Part shown: one piece after another, positions 16,990 to 26,021 of the stretch
Layout of the letters: each line of letters opens with the position of its first letter
How positions within the stretch are numbered: position 1 is the first letter of the stretch
Source of the DNA: Aquimarina spongiae
GTDB taxonomy: Bacteria; Bacteroidota; Bacteroidia; Flavobacteriales; Flavobacteriaceae
Assembly: GCF_900141785.1 (NCBI RefSeq)
Contig: NZ_FQYP01000005.1
Span: 124,001 to 188,000, forward strand
Direction of reading: 5' to 3'
Length of the DNA: 64,000 nucleotides
Translations under genes and position numbers: made by a program
The notes under the pieces: generated by a model
The model's database searches: none
Seen by the model: only the letters and a program-made list of their open reading frames with translations
Told to the model about the DNA's origin: nothing

Positions 16990-18803
16990 TATAATGAAAT
17001 AGGGTAGTTGAGGGTAACTCTGGTTCCTTGACCTGGGATAGAGTTTAAGAAAATGCGGCCATTGATATAATTCATGCGTTCTTTCATAAAAAATAGGCCC
17101 ATACCTCCTTCAGCGTTGTTCACTGGTTTTGTAGGTACTTTGCTGATGTCAAATCCTTTTCCATTATCATCAATGGTAATACTCAATAGGGCTTCAGAAT
17201 GATTGAGGTTAATCATTACAAATTCAGAGTTAGCATACTTAATAGCATTATTGACTGCTTCTTGAGTAACCCTATATAAATTGGTTTCTACTAAGGTGTC
17301 AAATCGTTGATCAAAGTTAGAAGGGTTTTCAAAAATAATGTTCTTACCAGTAAGTTTAGAAAGCTCTTTCGCCATTTTTTGTAGGGCAGTAGGGATGCCA
17401 TAATCCTTCAACTCTGGGGGAGTAAGGTTAAAAGTGGCCATTCTGATTCCCTGAATCAGATCATTTGATAATTGTTTTAGTCCTTCAATTTTTTGCTCAG
17501 ATTTTTCAATATTAGATAGATTGATAGACTCAATATTCAGTTTAAGAGCTGTTAGCATTTGCCCGATGCTGTCATGGATTTCTTTTGCAATTCTTTTTCG
17601 TTCTTCTTCTTGTGCCTCTACGATTTGACTGGCATTCGATTTTTGAAGTTCTTCTTTTTCTTTATAGCGGGACGCGTTAAGCCTTTCAATTTCAATTTGA
17701 GCTTCTTTTCTTTTTGAAATATCAGAGCATAATACCAATCGTTCAGAATTTCCAGATTCCTTAAAGACGGTAAGTATGGAAACATCTAACCAGATTTTTT
17801 GTTGGTTGTAGGTTTCGAATTCAAATTCTTCATTGAAGACACCTCCTTTATTTTGAGCTATAAGCCGTAATAATCTATTTTTTTGCACTTCATTTAGTCC
17901 AATAAGATCTGCTAAGTTTTTCTGCGAACTATCTTGTTCGACGCGTAAAAGTTTGGCAAAGCGATTCCCTATATTTTTGACCATACCTGATTCATCCGTT
18001 CGAGCATAGAGTAAGGTTTGATCAATGGCTTTGGTAAGAGAAATTAACTCTTGTACATTCTTCTCTTGATTTTTTCTCAATTCCTCTGCTCTGGAAGCCA
18101 TCTCTTCAGATTTTTTTTGAGATTGCAAAAGTTTTGAAATGGTATTTTTTATGCTAAATGTGGTTGGCCTGAATAACAAGAAAAATTCTGAGATAAGGAT
18201 GAAAATAATGAAACCGAACAAGATATATTCAATTCGCTTAAGACTGGATACTTTTTGTTGAGCTTCTTTTTCATATTTAAACACAATAGCATCCATTTGC
18301 TCTAAAAAGAGGGGCTCGTTAGTAACAATAGCATTGAGGTGATTTGTGAATTGATCAGGTTGTATCGAATCTTTTCTAGCAAGATCAATGGCTTGTATGC
18401 TATTGATATAAATGGTCTCAAACGAAGGCTGTAAACGAGCGAACATTCTTTCAATTTCGGTACTGTCGGTATTTTTTTTGGTCACAGATGCATTATACTG
18501 TGTCAGTATTTCATGAGATTGTCGCCAGAGTTCAAGAGTAGATTCTAGATTCTTGATATGTTCGCTTCTAGAGTTGGACTCTTCTATATTAGAGAGTATC
18601 AACGCCTCTTTGGTCAACTTCTGACTCAACATTCTCTGTCTTCCTGAGATATTGATGATTCTTGAATCATCGATCTGCGAGTTGAGATACTGTTGAATAA
18701 AAAATTGCCCTCCAATTGTAAACAAAGCTATCGCTCCTAGAGCAATAATATAAATTTTACTTAGGCGATTAAAAGTTTGATGATCTAAAGAATCTCGTTT
18801 CAA
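16989..18803 (-). CDS. Membrane sensor histidine kinase with PilJ/NarX-like periplasmic domain (nitrate/nitrite sensor candidate)
   Basis: This 604-residue kinase has a first membrane helix (about 18-36), a periplasmic helical domain opening with NISGRQRMLSQKLTKEALIL (the PilJ N-terminal/NIT-like motif found in NarX-type sensors), a second helix (about 190-210), a coiled stretch, a PAS domain (about 255-365), a HisKA_3 dimer domain (AQEEERKRIAKEIHDSIGQM) with phospho-acceptor His410, and an HATPase domain (DDNGKGF, GGMGLFFMKERM). This is the NarX/NreB architecture. It is the last gene of the nirB-nirD-DUF4202 operon, 7 bp after its neighbour. Its likely partner is the NarL-like regulator at 24111. 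Confidence 0.88.
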   Translation of the reverse strand: MKRDSLDHQTFNRLSKIYIIALGAIALFTIGGQFFIQQYLNSQIDDSRIINISGRQRMLSQKLTKEALILSNIEESNSRSEHIKNLESTLELWRQSHEILTQYNASVTKKNTDSTEIERMFARLQPSFETIYINSIQAIDLARKDSIQPDQFTNHLNAIVTNEPLFLEQMDAIVFKYEKEAQQKVSSLKRIEYILFGFIIFILISEFFLLFRPTTFSIKNTISKLLQSQKKSEEMASRAEELRKNQEKNVQELISLTKAIDQTLLYARTDESGMVKNIGNRFAKLLRVEQDSSQKNLADLIGLNEVQKNRLLRLIAQNKGGVFNEEFEFETYNQQKIWLDVSILTVFKESGNSERLVLCSDISKRKEAQIEIERLNASRYKEKEELQKSNASQIVEAQEEERKRIAKEIHDSIGQMLTALKLNIESINLSNIEKSEQKIEGLKQLSNDLIQGIRMATFNLTPPELKDYGIPTALQKMAKELSKLTGKNIIFENPSNFDQRFDTLVETNLYRVTQEAVNNAIKYANSEFVMINLNHSEALLSITIDDNGKGFDISKVPTKPVNNAEGGMGLFFMKERMNYINGRIFLNSIPGQGTRVTLNYPISL

Positions 18804-18810
18804 CGGTAAA

Positions 18811-19395
18811 TTAGGCTATAGCTTGTTTAACCAAAGCTAAGGCTTTTTCTGAATATGATAGTTTTAATGCGGCTTCATGGCCTTTGTCAGACATCTTTCG
18901 CCACGTTTTTTGTAAAATATCGATTACCTTTTCATTAGAGTGCTTTACCATAAAATCCTCATAATAATAGGATAAGAATACCAGGCAAATCACATCTTCC
19001 AGGGTTTGAGTACCTTCATCTTTCTTGAGTTTTTTCTTTTGAAGTAAAAAAGAAACTCTTTCTATGACTTCTTCATCATAACCTACTTTGGTTAAAACTT
19101 GAGAAGCCTTTTCTGCATGAAATTTCTTAAGTTCCTCTCTCCATTTCAAATATCCAACACGATCCATAGGGTAGCTGTTTCTGGGAATTTCCCATCTGCA
19201 GATGTGTTGTGCTCTAGCTGCTAATTGTAGCGCTTCAGAAGCATTAGGATCAAAGCTATCCAAGGTGGTGGACATACGTTGTCCATAGATTAGTTCTTTG
19301 GCAACCCATTGTCCATTTACCTCTTCCTGGTTAGGGTCTTTGGCATTGGCTTCATCAAATAGAGAAAGTGCTTCGGTTAATTTATTGGTCGGCAT
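18811..19395 (-). CDS. DUF4202 family protein
   Basis: This 194-residue cytoplasmic protein belongs, by recognition, to DUF4202, a family often found in nitrate assimilation loci. It starts KLTEALSLFDEANAKDPNQ and has the conserved stretches AARAQHICRWEIPR, WREELKKFHAEKA and TLEDVICLVFLSYYYEDF. The His and Asp residues in these helices resemble a metal-binding HD-type arrangement, but this is a guess. No signal peptide is seen. It lies between nirD (72-bp gap) and the histidine kinase (7-bp gap) in one operon. Function is not known. Confidence 0.8.
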   Translation of the reverse strand: MPTNKLTEALSLFDEANAKDPNQEEVNGQWVAKELIYGQRMSTTLDSFDPNASEALQLAARAQHICRWEIPRNSYPMDRVGYLKWREELKKFHAEKASQVLTKVGYDEEVIERVSFLLQKKKLKKDEGTQTLEDVICLVFLSYYYEDFMVKHSNEKVIDILQKTWRKMSDKGHEAALKLSYSEKALALVKQAIA

Positions 19396-19467
19396 AAAAG
19401 TGATGTGTTATACTACAAACAAATTTATGTTTTTTCTGAATTAAACAAGCATTGTTCCCCAATATCT

Positions 19468-19845
19468 TTATTCTGAAAAGCCAATATAAACAAAGCCATC
19501 TTCTATTTTTACTGGATAGGTAGCAATAGGTTCCAAATCTCCATTTAGATTTTCACCACTTTCCAAAGAAAATGTCTTTTTATGCATGGGGCAGGCTACT
19601 TTGGGAACGCCACCTTGATCCCCGATCATTCCTCTGCTCAATACCATTTCCATTTTGTGAGGGCAAACATTTTGGCAAGCATACCATTCTTGCTTTCTTT
19701 CAAAATTGAATACGGCTATTTGTTTGTTGTTGTATTTGATACATGCACCTCCGTTTTTAGGAAAATCGCTTACTTTGGCTGCTTTGAACCAAACCGCGAC
19801 TTCGTTGACAGTGGTGGTTTTATAGATTTCTAAAATTTCTTCCAT
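19468..19845 (-). CDS. nirD: Nitrite reductase (NADH) small subunit, Rieske-type NirD
   Basis: This 125-residue Rieske-fold subunit of assimilatory nitrite reductase keeps the full [2Fe-2S] ligand set: Cys61-x-His63 (NVCPHKM) and Cys85-x-x-His88 (VACPMHKKTF). Many enterobacterial NirD proteins lack these ligands, so this one probably carries a real cluster. It follows nirB by 10 bp. Its N-terminal extension (MEEILEIYKTTTVNEV) makes it slightly longer than the E. coli protein. It is cytoplasmic and works with NirB to reduce nitrite to ammonium. Confidence 0.93.
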   Translation of the reverse strand: MEEILEIYKTTTVNEVAVWFKAAKVSDFPKNGGACIKYNNKQIAVFNFERKQEWYACQNVCPHKMEMVLSRGMIGDQGGVPKVACPMHKKTFSLESGENLNGDLEPIATYPVKIEDGFVYIGFSE

Positions 19846-19855
19846 GATACTTTTT

Positions 19856-22372
19856 TTATTTCCAGGGCTCAGGCATTTTTTGATCTCTTAAAGGAACAAA
19901 AACCAGGTTATCATCAGTTTCTTCGCTATTTACAAAGTGATTGAAGCGTTTCATAATTTCTTCATCTTGTATGGCTTGTGTCCATTCACATTGAAAAGAG
20001 CCTACCAATCCACTCATTTCTTTTTCCAGGTCTTCTGCCAAACTTAGAGAGTCTTCAATTACTACTTGTTTTAGATATTCAATACCTCCTTCTAATTTAT
20101 CCAGCCATTTTGCGGTTCGTTGCAATGGTGCTGCCGTTCGGATATAGAACATTAAAAAACGATCCAAGTATTTGATCACAGTTTCGTTATCGATTTGTTC
20201 TGCCAATAATTCGGCATGCTTTGGATTAGCACCACCATTACCACACACATATAAATTCCATCCCCCTTCTACAGCTATTACTCCAAAATCTTTACAACGG
20301 GCCTCTGCACATTCTCGAATACAACCCGAAACTCCACCTTTTAATTTGTGTGGCGACCTAAGGCCTTTGTAACGCTCTTCTAATTCGATAGCAAAGCTTA
20401 CGCTTTCATCCATCCCATATCGACACCAGGTAGATCCTACACAACTTTTTATCGTTCTCAATGATTTCCCGTAGGCGTGTCCGCTTTCGAAACCATGATC
20501 GATAAGATCTTTCCATATTTTAGGCAATTGATCCAAACGCGCACCAAAAAAGTCAACGCGTTGTCCACCTGTAATTTTGGTGTATAGCTCATATTTCTTT
20601 CCGACTTCTCCCAGTACGATTAATTTTTCGGGAGTAATTTCTCCTCCTGGAATCCTTGGTACTACAGAATATGTACCGTTCCTTTGGATATTTGCTAAAA
20701 ATCGATCATTAGAATCTTGAATAGGTGCTTCTTCGTTGGCTGTATCTGCATAAATACTTGCCATAATAGAGGCAATCACTGGTTTACAAGTTTCACATCC
20801 ATCACCTTTTCCAATATGATCGAGTACTTCGTCGTATTTTCTGTATCCTTTTAGTTTAATAATGTCATACAGTTCTTGTCGATTATATTCAAAATGTTCA
20901 CAGATCGTATCTTTTACTTCTTTACCCAGAGATTTTAAAGTAGCGTCTACTAGGTCTTTTACCATAGGCTTACATCCACCACATCCGGTTCCTGCTTTTG
21001 TACAAGAAATAACATCTCCTAGATCATTACAGCTTCCATCTTGTATAGCTCCGCAGATAGCACCTTTGCTTACACTTTCGCATGAACAAATCTGCGCATC
21101 ATCTGGTAAATCCATAACATCTCCTAGCAAAGAATCTCCATCTCCGCCACGACTACCTAGAATCAAATCCTCCGGATTTTCAGGAAGAGCCATTGCCGTA
21201 TTGTATATCTGAAATAAAGCATTATAATCTGAAGAATCTCCGACCAGAATACCTCCCAACAAATGAGTGCCATCTTGAGATACATTTATTCTTTTATAGA
21301 CCCCTTTGCGTTTGTTTTCGTAAACAATAGTGTCAATATCTTCATTTTCGGATAAGGCATCACCAAAACTTGCTACTTCGGTCCCGATCAATTTTAACTG
21401 AGTAGACATATCGATATGATCGGCCATGTATTTCTTTGTATCCGAAGTGATATGAGATACTGCCACATCTGCCATGTCGTATCCAGGTGCTACCAGTCCG
21501 TATATCATATTATTGTATAAAGCTACTTCACCAATGGCAAAAATATTATCATCAGAGGTTTTCATGGTGTTATCGACAATCACACCGCCTCTGATACCCG
21601 TCTCGAGTTGACATTCTTTGGCTAACTCGTCTCTTGGGCGAATTCCTGCAGAAATGACTAACATGTCTACATCGAGTTCGGTACCATCGATATATTTGAG
21701 ACCTTCAATAGCCTTTTCTCCTTTAATATATTCGGTTTGTTTGTTTAGATGCACTTCTAACCCAAGTTCTTCAATTTTGGCTTGTAACATATCGCTTCCT
21801 CCCTGATCAAGCTGTCTGGGCATCAATCTAGGAGCAAACTCTACCACATGTGCGTCCAAACCAAGTTCTTTTACAGCATTTGCAGCTTCTAAACCTAATA
21901 AACCACCGCCAAGAACCGCGGCTTGTGTTTTTCCTTCTGATTTAAGTTTTTTGGTGTACGCCGCAATGGCTTCAAGGTCTTCGATAGTACGATATACAAA
22001 TACTCCTTCTTTTTCTACTCCTGGGATTGGAGGTACAAAAGCTGAAGAGCCTGTAGCTAAAATCAAATAATCATAAGCGTATTTTTCTCCTCTATGATTG
22101 GCGACCGTTTTTTCTTCCCGGTTGATTTCAGTGATCATTTCAGAAATATGAAGATCAATGTGATGTTCTTTATACCAGGTAGCAGAAGACATACTTAGAT
22201 CTTCTTCGGTTTTTCCAGCATAATACTCGCTTAAATGTACACGATCGTAAGCTCTTCTGGGTTCTTCTCCAAAAACGGTTAGTTGAAAATCACTGTAATT
22301 TTCAGAGGCTACAAATTTTTCGCAAAACTTATAACCAACCATTCCATTACCTATAACTACTACCTTCTTCAT
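19856..22372 (-). CDS. nirB: Nitrite reductase (NADH) large subunit NirB
   Basis: This 838-residue siroheme enzyme transfers six electrons from NADH to nitrite to form ammonium. Domains in order are an FAD/NAD(P) oxidoreductase (VVIGNGMVGYKFCEKF; second dinucleotide site AAVLGGGLLGLEAANA), BFD-like [2Fe-2S] segments (CSCESVSK to GTGCGGCKP, and a second ending GDGCETCKP), a nitrite/sulfite reductase ferredoxin-like domain and the siroheme/[4Fe-4S] domain with Cys644, Cys650, Cys684 and Cys688 (CVGSTWC and CIREC). Full length. It is the first gene of a four-gene operon. A palindromic operator and a TAATTTTG promoter box lie just upstream. Confidence 0.96.
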   Translation of the reverse strand: MKKVVVIGNGMVGYKFCEKFVASENYSDFQLTVFGEEPRRAYDRVHLSEYYAGKTEEDLSMSSATWYKEHHIDLHISEMITEINREEKTVANHRGEKYAYDYLILATGSSAFVPPIPGVEKEGVFVYRTIEDLEAIAAYTKKLKSEGKTQAAVLGGGLLGLEAANAVKELGLDAHVVEFAPRLMPRQLDQGGSDMLQAKIEELGLEVHLNKQTEYIKGEKAIEGLKYIDGTELDVDMLVISAGIRPRDELAKECQLETGIRGGVIVDNTMKTSDDNIFAIGEVALYNNMIYGLVAPGYDMADVAVSHITSDTKKYMADHIDMSTQLKLIGTEVASFGDALSENEDIDTIVYENKRKGVYKRINVSQDGTHLLGGILVGDSSDYNALFQIYNTAMALPENPEDLILGSRGGDGDSLLGDVMDLPDDAQICSCESVSKGAICGAIQDGSCNDLGDVISCTKAGTGCGGCKPMVKDLVDATLKSLGKEVKDTICEHFEYNRQELYDIIKLKGYRKYDEVLDHIGKGDGCETCKPVIASIMASIYADTANEEAPIQDSNDRFLANIQRNGTYSVVPRIPGGEITPEKLIVLGEVGKKYELYTKITGGQRVDFFGARLDQLPKIWKDLIDHGFESGHAYGKSLRTIKSCVGSTWCRYGMDESVSFAIELEERYKGLRSPHKLKGGVSGCIRECAEARCKDFGVIAVEGGWNLYVCGNGGANPKHAELLAEQIDNETVIKYLDRFLMFYIRTAAPLQRTAKWLDKLEGGIEYLKQVVIEDSLSLAEDLEKEMSGLVGSFQCEWTQAIQDEEIMKRFNHFVNSEETDDNLVFVPLRDQKMPEPWK

Positions 22373-22392
22373 AAATTACGTATTTAAAGATC

Positions 22393-22413
22393 AAAATTAA
22401 GTATTAATACGTA
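22393..22413 (-). promoter_or_regulatory. Nitrate-island palindrome overlapping the nirB -7 box
   Basis: On the plus strand TAAGTATTAATACGTA (22398-22413) is one base off the perfect palindrome TAAGTATTAATACTTA. Read on the minus strand, its end runs into TAATTTTG (22400-22393), a -7 box 21 bp before the nirB ATG. A second perfect palindrome, ATTACGTAAT, is at 22428-22437. Confidence 0.65.
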
Positions 22414-22461
22414 TTTTATTAGTAGGAATTACGTAATTATCCGTAGGTAAATTTGAAAATT

Positions 22462-22513
22462 CCAAAAAAATAAACACCAATCCCTGCCAAAAATATTTTT
22501 TGACAGGGACTGG
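22462..22513 (-). terminator. Intrinsic terminator of the porin gene
   Basis: On the minus strand a 17-bp stem forms between 22513-22497 and 22493-22477 with two G-U wobbles and a 3-base loop. It is followed by a U-rich tract (TGTTTATTTTTTT). Wobbles, rather than mismatches, occur only in the minus-strand RNA, which shows the direction. Confidence 0.8.
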
Positions 22514-22535
22514 AAACTGTAACAAACTTGAAAAT

Positions 22536-23858
22536 TTATAAGTTTTCGGGAGCAGCAGGTTTAGGGCTCCACTTTAATAAGTTTGGTTTTACAACTAGCA
22601 TTGCCCATGCCCAGTTTTGCGTGCTAGCGGGATCAGCTACACCTTTTAGGATTTCCATTGAGTCTGAAGCAAACATATGAGAGTATCCTATCTTCAAAGT
22701 AGCAAAAGGAAGTACTTTTTGAGTGTATACCAGATCTACTTCTGTTCCCAGGTAGTCATCAATTCCTTCACCCAAACTTTCTGCAGCTGCAAAATAGTGA
22801 GCTTTGATCAAAAGACTTGATTTTTCTCCGGTTTTGATCACTGTTTTTCCGTAGAGATCATTCAATCCTACATTATTGGCATGATTCCCTACAAAGAAGT
22901 AATCCATATACCCATTGAACTTGTGGTTGGTACCAAAAATTGGAAAGAAAGATTCTATTTTTCCATCGGTTCCTCCATTTTCATCTCCACTCAAGGTTTC
23001 AAACCCAAGTCCGAATAATGTTTTTCCTGGCTTATAGGTAAGTTCTAATAATGCATTATAAGCAGATAACTCAATATCTTCGGTAAAATCTCCTGTTTGT
23101 CCATAGATATTGGCAGCAATAGAAAATCCTTTTGCAGGTTTGGCTACCAAATGGGTACCAAAAGTTTGTCTGCGTACCGTACCATCTACAGGTGTTTGTC
23201 CATCATTAGGATCTAGATTTTGGTAAGAGTTATTAGCAATTAACAAACTTCCAGAGAATTTCTCCCAGTCCTTATGCAACCAGGCATAGATCATTCCTTT
23301 GTAATCGAATACCGCTCTTACATTTCCTCCATTATTAGGATCAAATAGGGTAGTTTGTGTTCTCACACCATTTTGGTTAAACGCAAGACCTATATCTAGT
23401 TTTAGCCCTTTGTCATTGGCGTATTTTAATAAGGCCGCATCATGGAATCGACCTTGCATTGCCCAATCCAATCCTCCAAAGATTCGTTGATCATCATAGG
23501 ATAAGGCTTGTCTTCCTAGTTTGGTAGACCATCCTTTTCCGAATTTAAAATCAATCCAGGCTTGTGCCAATGAGAAGCTATCATTACCATCGGTAGGCGC
23601 AATTTGTGGAGTATCTCCCCAGATACTCACATCTTGCACACTAACAAAGGCAGAGAATTTTTCTTGTTTGTAGCCTAGTTTTAATCGAGTACGTTGTTGT
23701 ACAAATGTTCCGGCATCCACACCATCAGGAATTAACGTACCAAAACCATTTAAATATTCTAATCGAGGTCTGATATCTGCGTCGATACTGAATTCTTGTG
23801 CTTTCCCCTTTGTTGCCAAAATGAATAATAATAAGGCAAAGTATAATTTGTTTTTCAT
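22536..23858 (-). CDS. Outer-membrane beta-barrel porin, alginate-export-like family
   Basis: This 440-residue protein starts MKNKLYFALLLFILATKGKAQ, a type I signal peptide. The ATG at 23858 is preferred because the 13-residue upstream extension lacks signal character. The mature part alternates hydrophobic and polar residues and contains RPRLEYLNGFG, FVQQRTRLKLGYK and KLGRQALSYDDQRIFGGLDWA, which resemble the Alginate_exp (AlgE-like) barrel family. The position between nirB and the nitrate regulator, with a shared palindromic operator upstream, suggests it lets nitrate or nitrite through the outer membrane. That role is inferred from context. Confidence 0.82.
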   Translation of the reverse strand: MKNKLYFALLLFILATKGKAQEFSIDADIRPRLEYLNGFGTLIPDGVDAGTFVQQRTRLKLGYKQEKFSAFVSVQDVSIWGDTPQIAPTDGNDSFSLAQAWIDFKFGKGWSTKLGRQALSYDDQRIFGGLDWAMQGRFHDAALLKYANDKGLKLDIGLAFNQNGVRTQTTLFDPNNGGNVRAVFDYKGMIYAWLHKDWEKFSGSLLIANNSYQNLDPNDGQTPVDGTVRRQTFGTHLVAKPAKGFSIAANIYGQTGDFTEDIELSAYNALLELTYKPGKTLFGLGFETLSGDENGGTDGKIESFFPIFGTNHKFNGYMDYFFVGNHANNVGLNDLYGKTVIKTGEKSSLLIKAHYFAAAESLGEGIDDYLGTEVDLVYTQKVLPFATLKIGYSHMFASDSMEILKGVADPASTQNWAWAMLVVKPNLLKWSPKPAAPENL

Positions 23859-23956
23859 TTGAATAGTTTTTGTTGGCATACTATATAAGATATGCAATTG
23901 TTGTTCTGTTAGTTCTATTAGCGGATTATATTATCATTAAAAATACAATGTAAAAC

Positions 23957-23972
23957 TAAGTATTAATACTTA
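23957..23972. promoter_or_regulatory. Perfect nitrate-island palindrome between porin and response regulator
   Basis: TAAGTATTAATACTTA is a perfect 16-bp inverted repeat and the best copy in the window. It lies 98 bp upstream of the porin ATG and 138 bp upstream of the regulator ATG. On the porin side the palindrome runs into TAGTTTTA, and on the regulator side into TAATTTTTG, both close to the -7 consensus. Confidence 0.7.
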
Positions 23973-24029
23973 ATTTTTGAGTTTTTATTAGATAAAAATA
24001 CGTACTTTTAATTTTCATTTTTCTAATTT

Positions 24030-24062
24030 TTTGTATCAACTTTTGAAATATTCATATATTTG
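24030..24062 (+). promoter_or_regulatory. Candidate promoter of the NarL-like regulator
   Basis: TTTG at 24030-24033 and TATATTTG at 24055-24062, 21 bp apart, match the Bacteroidota -33/-7 arrangement. The implied transcription start near 24069 leaves about 40 bases of leader. Confidence 0.45.
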
Positions 24063-24110
24063 ATTTTACGTTTATTGAGGTAAACGCGTAAAAGAAATAA
24101 GTCAAAGTTT

Positions 24111-24800
24111 ATGGTTAAAATAGTTTTAGTAGACGACCATTTTATGGTAAGAGATGGGATTCGTGCCATCCTTGAAGAAGAGGATTTATACGAAGTGGTT
24201 GGCGAGGCCGCCAACGGCTCCGAAGCTCTTACTCTAATTAACTCCTTACAACCGGATATTGCCATCTGCGATATCCGAATGCCAGAAATGTCGGGTATTG
24301 ATATGGTGCAACAAATGGTGTCGAAGGAATTACCTACCAAAACTATTATGTTATCTATGCACGACTCTGATGAATACATTTTGCAATCTATTAATGCCGG
24401 AGCAGATGGATATTTGTTGAAAGGAGCGAGTAAAGAAGAGTTCCTTAAGGCTCTTACCGTGGTTAGCAGTGGTGAAAAGTACTTTAGCGGTGATGTCTCT
24501 TCTATTCTGGTTAAAAAGATTAAATCTGAGGGTATTGTAGATGCGATTCCAGCAGAAGAAGGAGAAACATCGTCGAATACTACAGAGAAGGCCGATAACA
24601 ATCCTTTTGAACTTACCAAAAGAGAGCGCCAGATTCTGCAGCTGGCAGTATCTGGTAAAACAAATAAAGATATTGCAGAAGAGCTTAATATTAGTAAACG
24701 TACTATAGAAGTGCATCGATTTAATTTAATGAAAAAAATGGGAGTCAAAAATGTGCTTGAGTTAAGTAATAAGGCCAGATCTTATGGTCTGATTTCTTAG
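24111..24800 (+). CDS. NarL/LuxR-family response regulator, probable nitrate regulator
   Basis: This 229-residue protein has an N-terminal receiver domain (VKIVLVDDHFMVRDGIRAIL) with phospho-acceptor Asp54 (AICDIRMPE), a Ser/Thr/Glu-rich linker (about 140-165) and a C-terminal LuxR helix-turn-helix (LTKRERQILQLAVSGKTNKD, then ISKRTIEVHRFNLMKK). This is the NarL/NreC type. The neighbouring nirB operon encodes a NarX-like kinase. It is transcribed away from the porin and converges with the PilJ-domain gene, with a 12-bp gap. It is the most likely reader of the 16-bp palindrome found at five promoters, which is inference. Confidence 0.9.
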   Translation: MVKIVLVDDHFMVRDGIRAILEEEDLYEVVGEAANGSEALTLINSLQPDIAICDIRMPEMSGIDMVQQMVSKELPTKTIMLSMHDSDEYILQSINAGADGYLLKGASKEEFLKALTVVSSGEKYFSGDVSSILVKKIKSEGIVDAIPAEEGETSSNTTEKADNNPFELTKRERQILQLAVSGKTNKDIAEELNISKRTIEVHRFNLMKKMGVKNVLELSNKARSYGLIS

Positions 24801-24812
24801 AAACTTCATATT

Positions 24813-25640
24813 TTATTTTCCCGCTATTACTTCATAAGTTCCTGTAATTTTATTGAAACTTTTGGTTAGGTCGTTGGTAGTGTTGTATACCTCTTCAAGA
24901 GGAAATCCACCATCTAGAAAAGATCGTTTATTTAATTGGAATTTTTCCCATACAGACATTACTAATCCCAATTCTTCTTCAATTTCAGAATTATTATAAC
25001 TACTAATTAACAAATCTCCTATCACACTATCGAATTCATCAAACACAGAAGTCAATGTTCTTCTGAATTCTATCTTTTTATCGGCAAACATGGTAAGACC
25101 AGTATAATATAAGCATAATCTTTGTGAAAGCATACGCTGTTTACCAGATACATTAATGGTGTTTGTTAACTCTTGGCTCTTGTTCTTGAAAAATTGATTA
25201 CTATAATTTGAACTGGCTTCTATACTAAGTACCAGATCATGGCAAGCTTTCAATAATCTAGTATTAAGATTCATAATCTGCAAAGAAGTGGAAGTACTAG
25301 GAGCAGACTCAATAAGTGGTTTAAATTCTGTCCATATCTTTTGAACATTCTTAATAGATAGTTTTACAGCCGATCCAGTAGCATTTTGATTGAGAATGGA
25401 AAGCTGTTTTTCAAATATAAATTTACTTGAATTCAATTCCTTTTTAATACTCTCATTAACAATACCCTTTGCAATGAGTAAGTATGCTTTGGACATTTTT
25501 TGGGAGAGCATGCGCTGTTTACCGGAAACGTTAATGGCTTTATTGTAAGTAATCGATCCAAAATTTTGGGATTGAGAAAAAAGAAACAATGGGGATATTA
25601 ATGTCATTAACAGAACAATACATAAAACTTTTGTTTTCAT
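24813..25640 (-). CDS. Secreted protein with two PilJ N-terminal (NIT-like) domains
   Basis: This 275-residue protein has a signal peptide (about 1-22, MKTKVLCIVLLMTLISPLFL) and no other membrane helix, kinase or signalling domain. It carries the PilJ-type motif twice, NVSGKQRMLSQKMSKAYLL (about 37-55) and NVSGKQRMLSQRLCLYY (about 162-178), so it is a tandem repeat of the same helical sensor domain seen once in the kinase at 16989. In known proteins this domain is part of a chemoreceptor or kinase. A free periplasmic version in a nitrate island suggests it binds nitrate or nitrite or modulates the kinase. Its own palindrome lies upstream. Confidence 0.8.
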   Translation of the reverse strand: MKTKVLCIVLLMTLISPLFLFSQSQNFGSITYNKAINVSGKQRMLSQKMSKAYLLIAKGIVNESIKKELNSSKFIFEKQLSILNQNATGSAVKLSIKNVQKIWTEFKPLIESAPSTSTSLQIMNLNTRLLKACHDLVLSIEASSNYSNQFFKNKSQELTNTINVSGKQRMLSQRLCLYYTGLTMFADKKIEFRRTLTSVFDEFDSVIGDLLISSYNNSEIEEELGLVMSVWEKFQLNKRSFLDGGFPLEEVYNTTNDLTKSFNKITGTYEVIAGK

Positions 25641-25675
25641 AAGCAGTAATTTAATTTAAGGGTTATAGCTTTTTT

Positions 25676-25691
25676 TAAGTAGTAATACTTA
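25676..25691. promoter_or_regulatory. Nitrate-island palindrome upstream of the PilJ-domain gene
   Basis: TAAGTAGTAATACTTA has one mismatch to the 16-bp palindrome and ends 36 bp upstream of the gene start. No clear -7 box adjoins it on the minus strand. The remaining 25.7-25.96 kb is AT-rich with further loose TACTTA half sites and no gene. Confidence 0.55.
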
Positions 25692-25962
25692 TTTTGTTTG
25701 AGGTAAGTAAATACTGATGTCTTTGTCAGAATTTGGAGGCAAATTAGGAATTTATCTTCAGATACCTTGATGTGATAACCGCATTATTTTTATGTAAATA
25801 GCTTATTAACAATAATTTAATGATTGTTCTTGTTTTCGTATTTCAATATACATAATTTTTCAAAGTTAAAATTATTGAATCTGTAATTAATGATATTGAT
25901 AATTTATATATACGTAATAATTTGTTAAATACTTATTTTTTAAAATTAAATTTACTTTTAAA

Positions 25963-25984
25963 TAAGTAATAATACTTAGTTTTG
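25963..25984 (+). promoter_or_regulatory. Nitrate-island palindrome and -7 box of nrtA
   Basis: TAAGTAATAATACTTA (25963-25978) has one mismatch to the palindrome. Its final TA begins TAGTTTTG (25977-25984), a -7 box 37 bp before the ATG. The same junction occurs at the nitrate reductase promoter. Confidence 0.68.
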
Positions 25985-26021
25985 AAATGTTCTATTAGCG
26001 AATTTTACAAAACACAGAGTT

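Noticed and set aside
19856..22372. Sulfite rather than nitrite reductase for the siroheme enzyme
   Set aside because: FAD domain, BFD segments, adjacent NirD and nitrate genes all fit NirB.
24023..24748. Open frame of 241 codons antisense to the response regulator
   Set aside because: It lies wholly opposite a clear receiver/LuxR gene, is Ser-rich in the manner of a shadow frame, and has no recognisable domain.
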